Shown piece after piece: positions 18,617 to 26,931 of a stretch of DNA of 64,000 bases. The stretch lies in contig MVQL01000209.1 of the NCBI GenBank assembly GCA_002067205.1, forward strand, positions 1 to 64,000, given 5' to 3'. This DNA is from Pelotomaculum sp. PtaB.Bin104 (GTDB lineage: Bacteria > Bacillota > Desulfotomaculia > Desulfotomaculales > Pelotomaculaceae). Below the pieces are notes generated by a model. The model saw only the letters and a list, made by a program, of their open reading frames with translations. It was not told where the DNA came from and did not search any database. A program made the translations under genes and the position numbers. Position 1 is the stretch's first letter. Every line of letters starts with the position of its first letter.

Positions 18617-18758
18617 GCTAAACTCACCCTGTCCTACTGACATTAATTCTTCCACAGACAAACTCGGTTTAGCCGCTGAAAATAATATTAGGAATTATTA
18701 GCAGTAATCGCTGTTTCCATTATACATGGCGCCAGGATGCAGCATATGCAACTGCGAT

Positions 18759-18792
18759 AAAAAAGACTCATGAAGTTTAAACTTCATGAGTC
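18759..18792 (-). terminator. zapA terminator overlapping the zapA stop codon
   Basis: A perfect 28-nt palindrome (18765-18792) followed on the minus strand by six T. The zapA TGA stop lies inside the upstream arm. Confidence 0.92.
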
Positions 18793-19056
18793 CGGCTTAG
18801 CATTGTTTTTTTCTGGCTCAAGTATCCTGACTATACTTTCATATTCTTCCCGTAATTTATGCAGTTCATCTGACAGGTTAAGCGCGGCCAGAACAGCTAC
18901 CTGCGACTTGCTTAACCTGGCATTATTGTCTGCCAGCTGCTTCATTTTACGGTTGACATCTTGAGCCACCGCCAACATCTGCTCCGGAGTACTGTCACCT
19001 TTTAGAGTATAGAACTCACCATAAATTTCCACCTCAACCCGGAATTCCTGCCCCAT
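18784..19056 (-). CDS. zapA: Cell division protein ZapA
   Basis: The 90-residue protein matches the ZapA/YshA family: an N-terminal beta-hairpin region (VEIYGEFYTLKG) and a long C-terminal coiled coil (about 25-80). ZapA forms antiparallel tetramers that bundle FtsZ filaments at mid-cell. Its place next to pheT, with polX downstream, is the order also seen in Bacillus (pheS-pheT-...-zapA-...-polX). ATG start with AGGAG 8 bases upstream. The mRNA ends at a terminator that begins within the last codons. Confidence 0.92.
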   Translation of the reverse strand: MGQEFRVEVEIYGEFYTLKGDSTPEQMLAVAQDVNRKMKQLADNNARLSKSQVAVLAALNLSDELHKLREEYESIVRILEPEKNNAKPDS

Positions 19057-19138
19057 TAGCTAACTCCTCCAGGTGTTCAATAGATTTATACTTTATTTCT
19101 TCATTTATCGATAATATCCTCCTGAACAATGAAACATT

Positions 19139-21556
19139 TTAACTTCGCAGCCCGGCCCCAAATGCATCAGACAGCTTGGCTGAGATAGCAGCGGTTGCTT
19201 CGCTCACTTCGGCATCAGTCAGAGTGCGGTCAGCCGCCTGGAATTTTAATTTAAACGCAAGACTTTGAAAACCTGCCGGCACCTGCTCGCCCTGATAAAT
19301 ATCGAATAAGGCCACTGATTCGAGCAGTTCTCCCCCTGCACCCCGGATGACTTCAAGGACATCCCCGGCCCGGGTTTCCTTACTGACCACAATGGCTAAA
19401 TCACGGTCAATGCCCGGGAATTTTGGCAGAGGCCGATAGACCCTGGTCTGCCCGGAAACTGCCAGCAGAGCTTCAAGCTCAATTTCAAACGCCACGACCC
19501 GCTCAGGAAGGTCATATTTCTCCAGCACATCGGGATGCAACTCGCCGATGAGGCCTAGCCTGCGCCCGCCGGCCTCGATGGACGCGGTCCGGCCGGGGTG
19601 GAAACTGGGATTTGTTGTTTCCGGTTGAAAAACAGCCGCGGCAGTGCCTAAAACCTGGAATAGATTTTCCACCACGCCTTTGATGAAGTAAAAGTCCAGC
19701 TCCCGCGCGGGTGTTTTCCAGCCCCCGTCCACTCGTCCCATGGCGGCGGCTGCCAGCACCGTACACTCTTCCGCAGCGCCTGCCGCAGCAGGTGTAAAAA
19801 GCTTGCCCAGCTCAAATATCGCCCCGTTCTGTACCCGGCGGCTGGCATTTTTGGCCAGCACCTCCAATAGCCCGGGCAACAGCATGGTGCGCATCACCGA
19901 ATGCTCCTCGCTGAGCGGGTTTTGAATTTTTACCGTGTTCCGCAGAGGGCTGTCTCCGGGTAGATTCATCAGGTCAAAAACACGCGGGTGGGTAAAGCTG
20001 TAGGTCACCACCTCGTTGAAGCCGGTGCCGGCCAATGTATCGGCAATCAGGGTCCGGGATAATTGCTCCGGCGTTTTAACCCCGTGGGTTGTGGCTCCAT
20101 ATGGGAGGGTGTTGGGCACCCAGTCATAGCCATAAAGCCTGGCTACCTCCTCAATCAGGTCCTCCTCGCTGCCAACATCAACCCGGTAGCTGGGCACGGT
20201 TACCAGCAGGTCTTCCCCGTCCTCCTGAGTATGGAACTGCAGGCTGGACAGGATACCAGCGGCCATATCCCGGGTCACCTCCATGCCGAGCACGTGGGTG
20301 GCGCGGGAGGGCCTTAACTGTACGGTTTTTTCCGGAACCGGGGAGATGTAGTTGTCAACTGTGCCGCTGACCACCTCGCCCGCTCCCATATCATATATAA
20401 GCTGAGCGGCCCGGTTAATCGCCCTCAGGCAGCCGCCGATATCGATACCCTTTTCAAAGCGGATGGAAGCTTCCGACCGCAGGCCCAGAGCCTTCGATGC
20501 CCGGCGGATGCTGACCGGGTTGAAATAGGCCGACTCCAGCAAAATCGAGGTCGTCTTGTCGGTAACCTCGGAGGTCATGCCGCCCATAATCCCGGCCACG
20601 GCCACCGGCCCGGAGGGGTCGGTAATTGTAATCATGTCCGGGCTTAATTCCCGGGTCACATCGTCAAGAGAAACCATTTTTTCCTTTTCCCCGCCCCGGC
20701 GGACAATGATATGATGGTCCATCAGCATGTCGTAGTCAAATGCATGCAGGGGCTGGCCCATTTCCAGCATGACGTAGTTGGTCACATCAACGATATTGCT
20801 AATCGGCCGCATCCCGGCGGAGCGCAGCCGGGACTGCATCCATAGCGGTGACCGGCCGATGCGTATATTTTTAATCAGACGGGCAATGTACCGGAGGCAT
20901 AGATCAGGCGCTTCGATATCCACCTGGACCTGGCTTGCAATATTTTCCTCCAGCTCCGGGAAAGCGGGCTCCGCCAGGCGGAAAGGCTTCCCGAGCAGGG
21001 CTGCCACCTCCCGCGCCACCCCGATGATGGACAGGCAGTCGCCGCGGTTGGGGGTAAGGTCAAGCTCCAGGATATAGTCGTTTAAGCCCAGAACTTCCAA
21101 AGCATTCCGGCCAACCGGTGTGCCGGGGGGTAAAATCATAATCCCGTGGGCCTGTTCGGCCGGCATAGTCTTTTGGTCGATGCCCAGTTCCCCGCCGGAG
21201 CACATCATGCCCAGAGACTCCACTCCCCTTAGCTTAGCCCGCTTAATGGCAAAACCGCCGGCGAGCTTGGCGCCGACCAGGGCTACGGGAACAATATCGC
21301 CTTCGCTGACGTTGGTGGCTGCAGTGACAATCTGCAATTTTTCATCGCCGGTATTCACACTGGTGATCACCAGCTTGTCGGCATTGGGGTGCGGCTTGAT
21401 GGTTTCAATCTGACCGGTCACCACCCCTTCGATGCCCTCACCTGGCGCGGTTACACTCTCCACAGCGATACCGGCAAGGGTGAGGCGGTCGGCCAGCTCC
21501 TGCGCGGGGATATCCAGATCCACAAAATCTTTCAGCCAATTATAAGATATGTACAC
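19139..21556 (-). CDS. pheT: Phenylalanyl-tRNA synthetase beta subunit
   Basis: The 805-residue subunit, in an alpha2-beta2 enzyme, binds and edits tRNA-Phe. The order is: N-terminal MYISYNWLKDFVD, EMAP/tRNA-binding fold (about 40-150), B3/B4 editing domain (about 210-380), B5, core, and the C-terminal anticodon-binding FDX-ACB domain (about 712-805, from YRPLPKFPGIDRD). The start is GTG at 21556 behind AGGAGG. A 244-bp AT-rich gap separates it from pheS, long for this pair; I see no gene or clear terminator in it, only a weak TTGACA-containing promoter-like stretch, so pheT is probably still under the T-box. Confidence 0.97.
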   Translation of the reverse strand: MYISYNWLKDFVDLDIPAQELADRLTLAGIAVESVTAPGEGIEGVVTGQIETIKPHPNADKLVITSVNTGDEKLQIVTAATNVSEGDIVPVALVGAKLAGGFAIKRAKLRGVESLGMMCSGGELGIDQKTMPAEQAHGIMILPPGTPVGRNALEVLGLNDYILELDLTPNRGDCLSIIGVAREVAALLGKPFRLAEPAFPELEENIASQVQVDIEAPDLCLRYIARLIKNIRIGRSPLWMQSRLRSAGMRPISNIVDVTNYVMLEMGQPLHAFDYDMLMDHHIIVRRGGEKEKMVSLDDVTRELSPDMITITDPSGPVAVAGIMGGMTSEVTDKTTSILLESAYFNPVSIRRASKALGLRSEASIRFEKGIDIGGCLRAINRAAQLIYDMGAGEVVSGTVDNYISPVPEKTVQLRPSRATHVLGMEVTRDMAAGILSSLQFHTQEDGEDLLVTVPSYRVDVGSEEDLIEEVARLYGYDWVPNTLPYGATTHGVKTPEQLSRTLIADTLAGTGFNEVVTYSFTHPRVFDLMNLPGDSPLRNTVKIQNPLSEEHSVMRTMLLPGLLEVLAKNASRRVQNGAIFELGKLFTPAAAGAAEECTVLAAAAMGRVDGGWKTPARELDFYFIKGVVENLFQVLGTAAAVFQPETTNPSFHPGRTASIEAGGRRLGLIGELHPDVLEKYDLPERVVAFEIELEALLAVSGQTRVYRPLPKFPGIDRDLAIVVSKETRAGDVLEVIRGAGGELLESVALFDIYQGEQVPAGFQSLAFKLKFQAADRTLTDAEVSEATAAISAKLSDAFGAGLRS

Positions 21557-21800
21557 AGTAGTAACCTCCTAAATCGGTCTTCGTCCATAAAAATAATACA
21601 GCAAATGACTATATGCTATGGGAATCTTCTTTGACTTATGTTGTAATATTACTATTACTGTTAACCTTGATTGCCGAATTTACAATAAATAAAATAAGTG
21701 TCGATAATATTAAAGACTGCTCCTCCCGTCTATTGCTGATGTTTGACAATGCAGTGATAAGAGAGAGAATATTACTACTGTCAAACTCAAGTCTCAAGTG

Positions 21801-22826
21801 TTAGAACTGCCGCAAAAAGCGCAGGTCGTTTTCAAACAGTACCCGCAAATCATCTATGCCGTATTTGAGCATGGTAATGCGCTCCACACCCATCCCAAAG
21901 GCAAAGCCGGTGACCTCCTCGGAATTATAGCCCGATACCTCCAGCACCCGGGGGTGCACCATGCCGCTGCCGAGGATCTCCAGCCAGCCGGTGTGGGAAC
22001 ACACCCGGCAGCCCTGGCCGCCGCACATCACACAGGAAATATCAACTTCTGCGCTGGGCTCGGTGAAGGGGAAATAGCTGGGGCGGAAGCGGGTTTTAGT
22101 TTTTGGGCCGAACATCTCCCTTAAAAAAAGGTCCAGGGTGCCTTTTAAGTCGCTGAAGGTAATCCGCCGGTCAATGGCCAGCCCTTCGACCTGGCTAAAC
22201 ATAGGGGAGTGAGTGGCGTCATCATCGCGTCGGTAAACCTTGCCCGGCACAATAATCTTCACAGGCAGCTTCGGTGCTGTTTTTTCCATGGTGCGCACTT
22301 GCACCGGCGAGGTGTGGGTGCGCAGCAGGGTTTCCTCGCTGATAAAGAAAGTATCCTGCATGTCCCGGGCCGGGTGGTCCTTGGGCAGGTTGAGCGCTTC
22401 GAAATTATAGTAGTCTGTCTCAATTTCCGGCCCTTCAGCGATGCTGAAGCCCAGTCCCAGAAAGAAAGTCTGAATTTCCTCGGTGACGATAGTCAGCGGG
22501 TGCTTGCCGCCCCGCAATACAGGAGTACCGGGCAGGGTAACGTCAATCCCCTCACCCTTCAGGCGCAAACCTTTGGCCTCCTCCTTGAGCAGGGCAGTCC
22601 TGGCTGACAGCTGATTGTCAATAGATGCCCTCACCTCATTGGCCACCTGCCCGATCCGTGGCCTTTCCTCAGCACTCAGTGCTCCCATTCCCCGCAGCAC
22701 CTGAGTCAACTCACCTTTTTTACCAAGGTACTTGACCCGGATTTCGTTTAATTCTTCCAAGCCGGCGGCTTTGGCGATAGCCTGGCCGGCTTCGTTGTCA
22801 ATATTTCGCAACTTTTCTTCCACCAA
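21801..22826 (-). CDS. pheS: Phenylalanyl-tRNA synthetase alpha subunit
   Basis: The catalytic class II subunit has 341 residues. An N-terminal coiled coil (about 1-90) is followed by the aminoacylation core with motif 2 (near [14 protein letters not shown]) and motif 3 ([11 protein letters not shown]). Two Cys pairs in [12 protein letters not shown] are a common insertion in clostridial PheS. The start is TTG at 22826 or GTG one codon later; AGGAGG is 5 or 8 bases away, so the GTG is equally plausible. It is preceded by a T-box leader and therefore controlled by the charging of tRNA-Phe. Confidence 0.97.
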   Translation of the reverse strand: MVEEKLRNIDNEAGQAIAKAAGLEELNEIRVKYLGKKGELTQVLRGMGALSAEERPRIGQVANEVRASIDNQLSARTALLKEEAKGLRLKGEGIDVTLPGTPVLRGGKHPLTIVTEEIQTFFLGLGFSIAEGPEIETDYYNFEALNLPKDHPARDMQDTFFISEETLLRTHTSPVQVRTMEKTAPKLPVKIIVPGKVYRRDDDATHSPMFSQVEGLAIDRRITFSDLKGTLDLFLREMFGPKTKTRFRPSYFPFTEPSAEVDISCVMCGGQGCRVCSHTGWLEILGSGMVHPRVLEVSGYNSEEVTGFAFGMGVERITMLKYGIDDLRVLFENDLRFLRQF

Positions 22827-23265
22827 GCAAACCTCCTTTTTACAGTATAAATATATCCCTATATAAAATAAAAAAACCGTCCCTACAGGGACGGACTTAT
22901 TCTCCGATATACCACCCTATCTTGTACGGGGCAGATAAAACCCGATACTGGCTTCCGGGTAACGGTGGAAGCTCCGGCGACACCTACTGTTAGACGTGTT
23001 CAGCTGCAGTTCCGGGGCGAACTTCAGTTGACTTGATTCCAGGCGGGCTTCCAGTCCATTGACCCCCCTTCCCTGGGGAATACCGGTCACTTACTTTTCC
23101 CCTTCATTACCGTTTGTTGGTATGTATAACAAAATCAGTGGATTACTAGCCTCCGGTATAACATGTAGGCTCTGACTGAACCAGTCGCCTCGAACAGCCT
23201 CCAAAAAAATTCGGCGGTTAAAAGCATTTAACCACAACCTTTCCTCAATTTTTTGGGGACCTCAT
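22827..23265 (-). promoter_or_regulatory. T-box leader of pheST
   Basis: The leader runs from the predicted transcription start near 23265 to pheS. The T-box element proper (about 23130-22870) has an AGTAA bulge and a GGGAA stretch of stem I, a likely Phe specifier TTC near 23021-23019, and the core AGGGTGGT (22918-22911) that base-pairs with the uncharged tRNA end. The core is followed by a mutually exclusive terminator. The usual ACCGCG after GGTGG reads ATATCGG here. Binding of uncharged tRNA-Phe should favour read-through. The T-box call is secure; the specifier position is inference. Confidence 0.88.
22871..22894 (-). terminator. T-box terminator hairpin of pheST
   Basis: On the minus strand an 8-bp G/C-rich stem (22894-22887 with 22884-22877) closed by a 2-nt loop is followed by six T (22876-22871). 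Its upstream arm overlaps the region needed for the antiterminator. Confidence 0.88.
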
Positions 23266-23272
23266 CGAAGTC

Positions 23273-23301
23273 ATTATACCACAGGCCAAAATTGATGACA
23301 A
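23273..23301 (-). promoter_or_regulatory. Sigma-A promoter of pheST
   Basis: TTGTCA (23301-23296), a 17-bp spacer and a perfect TATAAT (23278-23273), pointing into the T-box leader. The rest of the gap up to the methyltransferase stop at 23401 shows nothing else. Confidence 0.8.
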
Positions 23302-23400
23302 GGAAGTTTGAGGCTCTATAAAAATTGATGCTGATTAAATTTTGCAGCAAACTCCGGAATTATCAGCTGAACCTGCCTGTTAGATAAGTTTGAAACCTTT

Positions 23401-24237
23401 TTATTTTCCATTAATTGTTTTATCCGTAAGACCAGGTCCTTTCGTGAAGCTGCGCTGCCGGACCGCTTCATACAGCATGATCGCCGCTGAAACAGCCACA
23501 TTCAAGGATTCGGCCAGCCCCGGCATGGGGATGCACACCTTTTCCACTACGCCGGAAAGGATTGCTTCCCCGGGCCCGCGCGGCTCACTGCCGGCAATAA
23601 TGGCGCAAGGCACAGTGAGGTCACTTTCATATATTGGTTTCCCTCCGCGAGGTACACCGGCAATAAGTTTAATCCCTTGCTGCTTAAAAAAAGCGTTGAC
23701 CTCCCCCGCGGTGCAGTCCCGCAGAACCGGGATATGAAAGATGGAGCCCATAGACGCCCGCAGCGCCTTGGGGTTTAAAATATCCACGGTTCCCGGCAAA
23801 AGAATCACCGCTCCGGCGCCGGACGCGTCAGCCGCCCGGACTATTGTACCCAAATTGCCCGGGTCCAGGACTGCGTCAACTACCACCAAAAGTGCCTGCT
23901 GGCTGACCTCCCGCAGTGTGGCTAAGGTATAAGGGCGCCACTGGACTACCGCCAGTAGACCCTGTGGGGTTTGAGTCGCAGCAAGTTCTAAAAAAAGTTC
24001 CTTGTCGACTTCCAGTACCGGGGTCCCATTGGCGGCTGCTGTCTCCAGCAGGGCCTGTCCCCGCGCAGTATTGGTATATTCCGAACAATACACCAGCATA
24101 TCCACCAAAAAAGAGGATTTAAGCGCCTCCTCTACAAAGCGGACACCTTCAACCAGGAACTTCCCTTCCTTTTCGCGATAGCGTCGTGTTGTAAGGCGGC
24201 GCAGGAGTTTAATCCGGGGGTTTTGCTTACTCAGCAA
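23401..24237 (-). CDS. TrmH/SpoU-family RNA 2'-O-methyltransferase
   Basis: The 278-residue protein has an N-terminal ribosomal-L30-like substrate-binding domain (about 1-100). A SPOUT knotted methyltransferase domain follows with the three family motifs: DAVLDPGNLGTIVRAADA, AIIAGSEPRGPG and IPMPGLAESLNVAVSAAI. It methylates a ribose in rRNA or tRNA using SAM. The gene just upstream of pheS in Bacillus (ysgA) is of this family, so this is likely its orthologue, but the target base is not known from sequence. The start is TTG at 24237 with an AGGTAAG SD. It follows the ktrA remnant. Confidence 0.9.
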   Translation of the reverse strand: MLSKQNPRIKLLRRLTTRRYREKEGKFLVEGVRFVEEALKSSFLVDMLVYCSEYTNTARGQALLETAAANGTPVLEVDKELFLELAATQTPQGLLAVVQWRPYTLATLREVSQQALLVVVDAVLDPGNLGTIVRAADASGAGAVILLPGTVDILNPKALRASMGSIFHIPVLRDCTAGEVNAFFKQQGIKLIAGVPRGGKPIYESDLTVPCAIIAGSEPRGPGEAILSGVVEKVCIPMPGLAESLNVAVSAAIMLYEAVRQRSFTKGPGLTDKTINGK

Positions 24238-24248
24238 GTCAAACTTAC

Positions 24249-24407
24249 CTACCTCTCTTCAAGGTCTTTGAGTTTCGCATCACGTTCCGCCACCACCAGA
24301 ATATCTCCGGTTTCAATGACCTGCTTGGCTCCCGGAGAGATGATCACATTATCGCCTCGTCTAATTGCCATTACCGTTACCCCATGTTTTAACACCGATA
24401 TATCACG
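24249..24407 (-). pseudogene. Remnant of a KtrA/TrkA potassium-channel regulator (C-terminal domain)
   Basis: Translating the minus strand from 24407 gives about 52 codons that read as the end of a TrkA-C (RCK_C) domain: HGVTVMAIRRGDNV, then ISPGAKQVIETGDILVVAERD and a TAG stop at 24251-24249. An in-frame TAA at 24410-24408 lies immediately upstream, there is no start codon or SD, and the Rossmann NAD-binding RCK_N domain of the family (about 130 residues) is absent. In intact relatives the protein gates a Ktr K+ transporter. It is a truncated remnant, not a gene; no ktrB remnant is visible here. Confidence 0.75.
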
Positions 24408-24478
24408 TTATCGAAGTTTCGCATAACCAAAGCTTTTAGGGCCTGCTAGTCCGTAGCGTCCGCCTAAAACATTTCAAA

Positions 24479-24514
24479 TAAAAAATTAAGCATGATTATA
24501 CTACCATGCTTAAT
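24479..24514 (-). terminator. Terminator of the infC-rpmI-rplT operon
   Basis: A perfect 10-bp stem (24514-24505 with 24494-24485), a 10-nt loop and a T run at 24484-24479 on the minus strand. It lies 100 bp beyond the rplT stop. Confidence 0.85.
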
Positions 24515-24614
24515 TACTGGATTTATTATTTAACGAAATCAAGTCAATTATATTCGCCTGCAAGATCGCTTCCTCATCCCTTGCTTCCGGTTAAAAATAC
24601 TGCTGTACTGCCTC

Positions 24615-24968
24615 TTAAAGTCTAGCCCTGGCCATTTCTACCAATTGTCCGAAAGACTTGGCGTCGTTAACCGCCATATCCGCCAGCAGCTTCCGGTTGA
24701 TATTTATACCGGCCAGCTTCAGGCCGTTCATCAGGCGGCTGTAAGAAATCCCGTTCATTCTGGCTGCTGCGTTAATCCTGGCTATCCACAGCTTTCTGAA
24801 ATCGCGCTTTCTCACCCTCCGGTCACGGTAGGCATAAACCAGAGATTTCATTACTTGCTCGTTGGCCACCCGGTAGAGCTTGCTTTTTGAACCCCGGTAG
24901 CCTTTTGCCAACTTTAATATTTTCTTATGCCTCTTATGTGAAACCACACTGCTTTTCGCCCGTGGCAT
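24615..24968 (-). CDS. rplT: 50S ribosomal protein L20
   Basis: The 117 residues match L20 along their whole length: a basic helical N-terminus (about 1-60) that enters 23S rRNA early in assembly, and a globular C-terminus that also acts as the autogenous repressor in Bacillus. It is the last gene of infC-rpmI-rplT, 41 bp after rpmI, with a perfect SD (AGGAGG) and ATG start. Confidence 0.98.
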   Translation of the reverse strand: MPRAKSSVVSHKRHKKILKLAKGYRGSKSKLYRVANEQVMKSLVYAYRDRRVRKRDFRKLWIARINAAARMNGISYSRLMNGLKLAGININRKLLADMAVNDAKSFGQLVEMARARL

Positions 24969-25009
24969 ATGATATTCCTCCTTTTTCTAGCTGATTCGCA
25001 GAGGTGTTC

Positions 25010-25201
25010 TTAAGGTAACAGTTTCTTCAGCCTGCCGGCGTCCACCTGGCTGACAATGGTTGCCTTGCGCAGATTGCGCTTCCGCTTGGCGCTTTTTTTA
25101 CCAAGAATATGGCCATGATAAGCATGAGAGCCTTTAAACTCCCCTGTAGCTGTCTTTTTATAACGCTTTGCTGCCCCGCGGTGGGTCTTGATCTTAGGCA
25201 A
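25010..25201 (-). CDS. rpmI: 50S ribosomal protein L35
   Basis: Sixty-three residues, beginning [13 protein letters not shown] as all L35 proteins do, very rich in Lys/Arg. The TTG at 25201 is the start, not the in-frame GTG three codons before it, since the family begins at PKIKTHRG and GGAG is correctly spaced for TTG. It lies between infC (15 bp) and rplT. Confidence 0.97.
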   Translation of the reverse strand: MPKIKTHRGAAKRYKKTATGEFKGSHAYHGHILGKKSAKRKRNLRKATIVSQVDAGRLKKLLP

Positions 25202-25216
25202 ACTGCCCACTCCTTC

Positions 25217-25732
25217 CTAACTTTCCTGTTTTGGAGCCAAAATCATAATCATATTTTTGCCTTCTAATTTTGGCTGCCTTTCTACTGTACTCACTGCACT
25301 TAGACTTTCTTCCAGCCGTTTAAGTAGCTTCATACCCAGCTGGGTATGCACAATTTCACGGCCACGAAAGATGATTGTAGCTTTTACCTTATCGCCTTCC
25401 TTAAGAAACCTGATCGCGTTTTTGGCTTTAACCTCAAAATCGTGATCCTCGATGTTGGGACGAAGTTTAACTTCTTTAATACTGACAGTCTTCTGCTTTT
25501 TTCTGGCCTCTTTTTCCCGCTTGCTTTGCTCAAACTTATATTTGCCGATATCCATAATCCGGCATACAGGCGGCTTTGCAGTAGGGGCTATTTCGACCAA
25601 ATCAAGTTGTCTCTCCTCGGCAAGGCGCAAAGCTTCCCTAACAGGCATAATCCCAAGCTGTGCCCCCCCGCTGTCGACAACCCTTACCTCTCTGGCCCTG
25701 ATCTCCTCATTAACACGGAAATCCTTTGTGAT
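25217..25732 (-). CDS. infC: Translation initiation factor IF-3, ATC start
   Basis: IF-3 binds the 30S subunit and rejects non-canonical start codons. Full-length IF-3 (171 residues) is obtained only by starting at ATC (25732-25730): the strong SD GGAGGTG (25747-25741) ends 8 bases upstream, and the product begins with the conserved segment DFRVNEEIRAREVRV. The first in-frame ATG (25648) would remove 28 conserved residues. infC is known in other bacteria to use AUU or related rare starts so that IF-3 limits its own synthesis, and this fits. The N-domain, the linker helix (about 75-95, Lys-rich) and the C-domain with IFRGREI are intact. First gene of the operon. Confidence 0.95.
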   Translation of the reverse strand: MTKDFRVNEEIRAREVRVVDSGGAQLGIMPVREALRLAEERQLDLVEIAPTAKPPVCRIMDIGKYKFEQSKREKEARKKQKTVSIKEVKLRPNIEDHDFEVKAKNAIRFLKEGDKVKATIIFRGREIVHTQLGMKLLKRLEESLSAVSTVERQPKLEGKNMIMILAPKQES

Positions 25733-25915
25733 AGTAGGTTCACCTCCGAATAATAATAACTTTAAATAATAAATTTTAAAATAAAAAATAGCGAGTTTAA
25801 ACCACCCGCTATAAAATAAGTTATCCTCTATAGAAAAAACCTTATGGACTGCGTTTTTTAAATCGCGTCGTAAGGTGAGAAGCGGATGGCTTCTACTTCG
25901 TATTTGTTATTTAAC
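25733..25915 (-). promoter_or_regulatory. infC leader, attenuator type (probable L20 control)
   Basis: The leader of about 180 nt contains a long imperfect hairpin (about 25881-25846), in which CCTTA pairs with TAAGG and GCG with CGC, then a terminator (25811-25783). In Bacillus the infC-rpmI-rplT leader is bound by L20, causing premature termination. The layout here (structured region, terminator, SD) is the same; binding itself is inference. Confidence 0.65.
25783..25811 (-). terminator. Attenuator terminator in the infC leader
   Basis: An 8-bp stem (25811-25804 with 25796-25789, one G-T pair), a 7-nt loop, then six T (25788-25783), located between the promoter and the infC start. Confidence 0.8.
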
Positions 25916-25921
25916 GGTAAG

Positions 25922-25950
25922 ATTATATCACCTGGAACCTATTGAGTCAA
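25922..25950 (-). promoter_or_regulatory. Sigma-A promoter of infC-rpmI-rplT
   Basis: TTGACT (25950-25945), 17-bp spacer, perfect TATAAT (25927-25922). Transcription should start near 25915. Confidence 0.88.
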
Positions 25951-25974
25951 GTAAAATAGCAAATTCCGCCAACC

Positions 25975-26208
25975 CTAGTCCCGGCCAACGATTGAGCCGA
26001 TGCCATGGGTAAAAAAATGTTCCCGCAAGTGATAAATCAATTTTTCGGAAACGTCAAACTCCCTCGCCATCTCCTGATCAGTTTTATCTTCCTTGAGAGC
26101 GTCGATAAAACGGTCGAAGTCAATGCCCACGTCATCGGTCATTTCCTTTAGGCTGGGTCCGGTACTCCAGGGCACACGGCTAATTTGGGAGCAGTCTTTA
26201 TTTTCCAA
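25975..26208 (-). CDS. Small helix-turn-helix-like protein, unknown function
   Basis: Seventy-seven residues with no assigned family that I recognise. The C-terminal half (about 40-68, TDQEMAREFDVSEKLIYHLREHF) has the spacing of a helix-turn-helix, so DNA binding is possible. The N-terminus is polar and contains one Cys. The TTG start is supported by CGGAGG 7 bases upstream. It ends 25 bp before the infC promoter, is 46 bp downstream of the histidine phosphatase gene and probably shares its transcript. Confidence 0.7.
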   Translation of the reverse strand: MENKDCSQISRVPWSTGPSLKEMTDDVGIDFDRFIDALKEDKTDQEMAREFDVSEKLIYHLREHFFTHGIGSIVGRD

Positions 26209-26253
26209 GCTAATTCCTCCGTTTTGACAATAGCTTGCCCGGCCAGGAACGCT

Positions 26254-26931
26254 TTAACTCATCATCTTGTCAGCCATATTTGAAAAAGTGCTCTTATGTT
26301 TGGGGCGCAGGTTATCCAGGTTATTTAAATGGGAACAGTCGTTAAATAGTCTGAGGGTGCCCCGCTCCCACCGCGGGAATTCCAGTATGCTGACGCTGGT
26401 GTTGTCTAAATAGAGTCGCCAGTATTCATTCAAGTCCATCCTCAGCACATGGCCGATAATGCTGCGAATAACCCCGCCGTGGGCTACGACCAGGACTGTT
26501 TGGTCTTTATGAGTTTCTACTATTTTTTGCGTTGCCGACCTGACGCGCTCTACCACCTCAGCCAGCATCTCTCCACCGGGGATCCTGGTACTCATCGGGC
26601 GGGACCACCACTGTTTAAGCACAGAGTCATAGTCCTTATTCACCTCTTCAAAAGTGAGGCCTTCCCAAGCACCAAAATTAATCTCCCTGAAAGCAGGTTT
26701 TCTTTTGACCTCGAGCCCATGGGGCCTGGCGACAATTTCCGCAGTTTCGCTGGCCCTGGCCAAATCACTGCAGTACAGGCTGTCAAATTTCTCGGAGGCC
26801 AGCCGCAGCGACAGTAATTCGGCCTGCTCGCGGCCGCGGTCAGATAAAGCTACATCACTATGACCCTGTAATTTTAAAGAGACATTCCAGGTTGTTTCGC
26901 CATGCCGTACAAAAAAAATGCAGCAGTTCAT
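26254..26931 (-). CDS. Histidine phosphatase family protein (phosphoglycerate mutase-like)
   Basis: The 225-residue protein has the branch-1 signature FFVRHGETTWN, with phospho-acceptor His10, and the second catalytic His in VVAHGGVIRSI. It keeps Glu in the FGAWEG segment. Such enzymes remove phosphate from small molecules (phosphoglycerate, alpha-ribazole phosphate, others), and the substrate cannot be told from the sequence. No cobalamin genes lie nearby, so a CobC role has no local support. The ATG at 26931 is preferred over upstream codons because GGGGG is 6 bases before it. Confidence 0.9.
   Translation of the reverse strand: MNCCIFFVRHGETTWNVSLKLQGHSDVALSDRGREQAELLSLRLASEKFDSLYCSDLARASETAEIVARPHGLEVKRKPAFREINFGAWEGLTFEEVNKDYDSVLKQWWSRPMSTRIPGGEMLAEVVERVRSATQKIVETHKDQTVLVVAHGGVIRSIIGHVLRMDLNEYWRLYLDNTSVSILEFPRWERGTLRLFNDCSHLNNLDNLRPKHKSTFSNMADKMMS

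Noticed and set aside
21613-21804. 63-codon hydrophobic frame in the pheS-pheT gap (plus strand)
   Set aside because: It runs against the operon, has no SD and overlaps the pheS end. Probably a product of AT-rich sequence.
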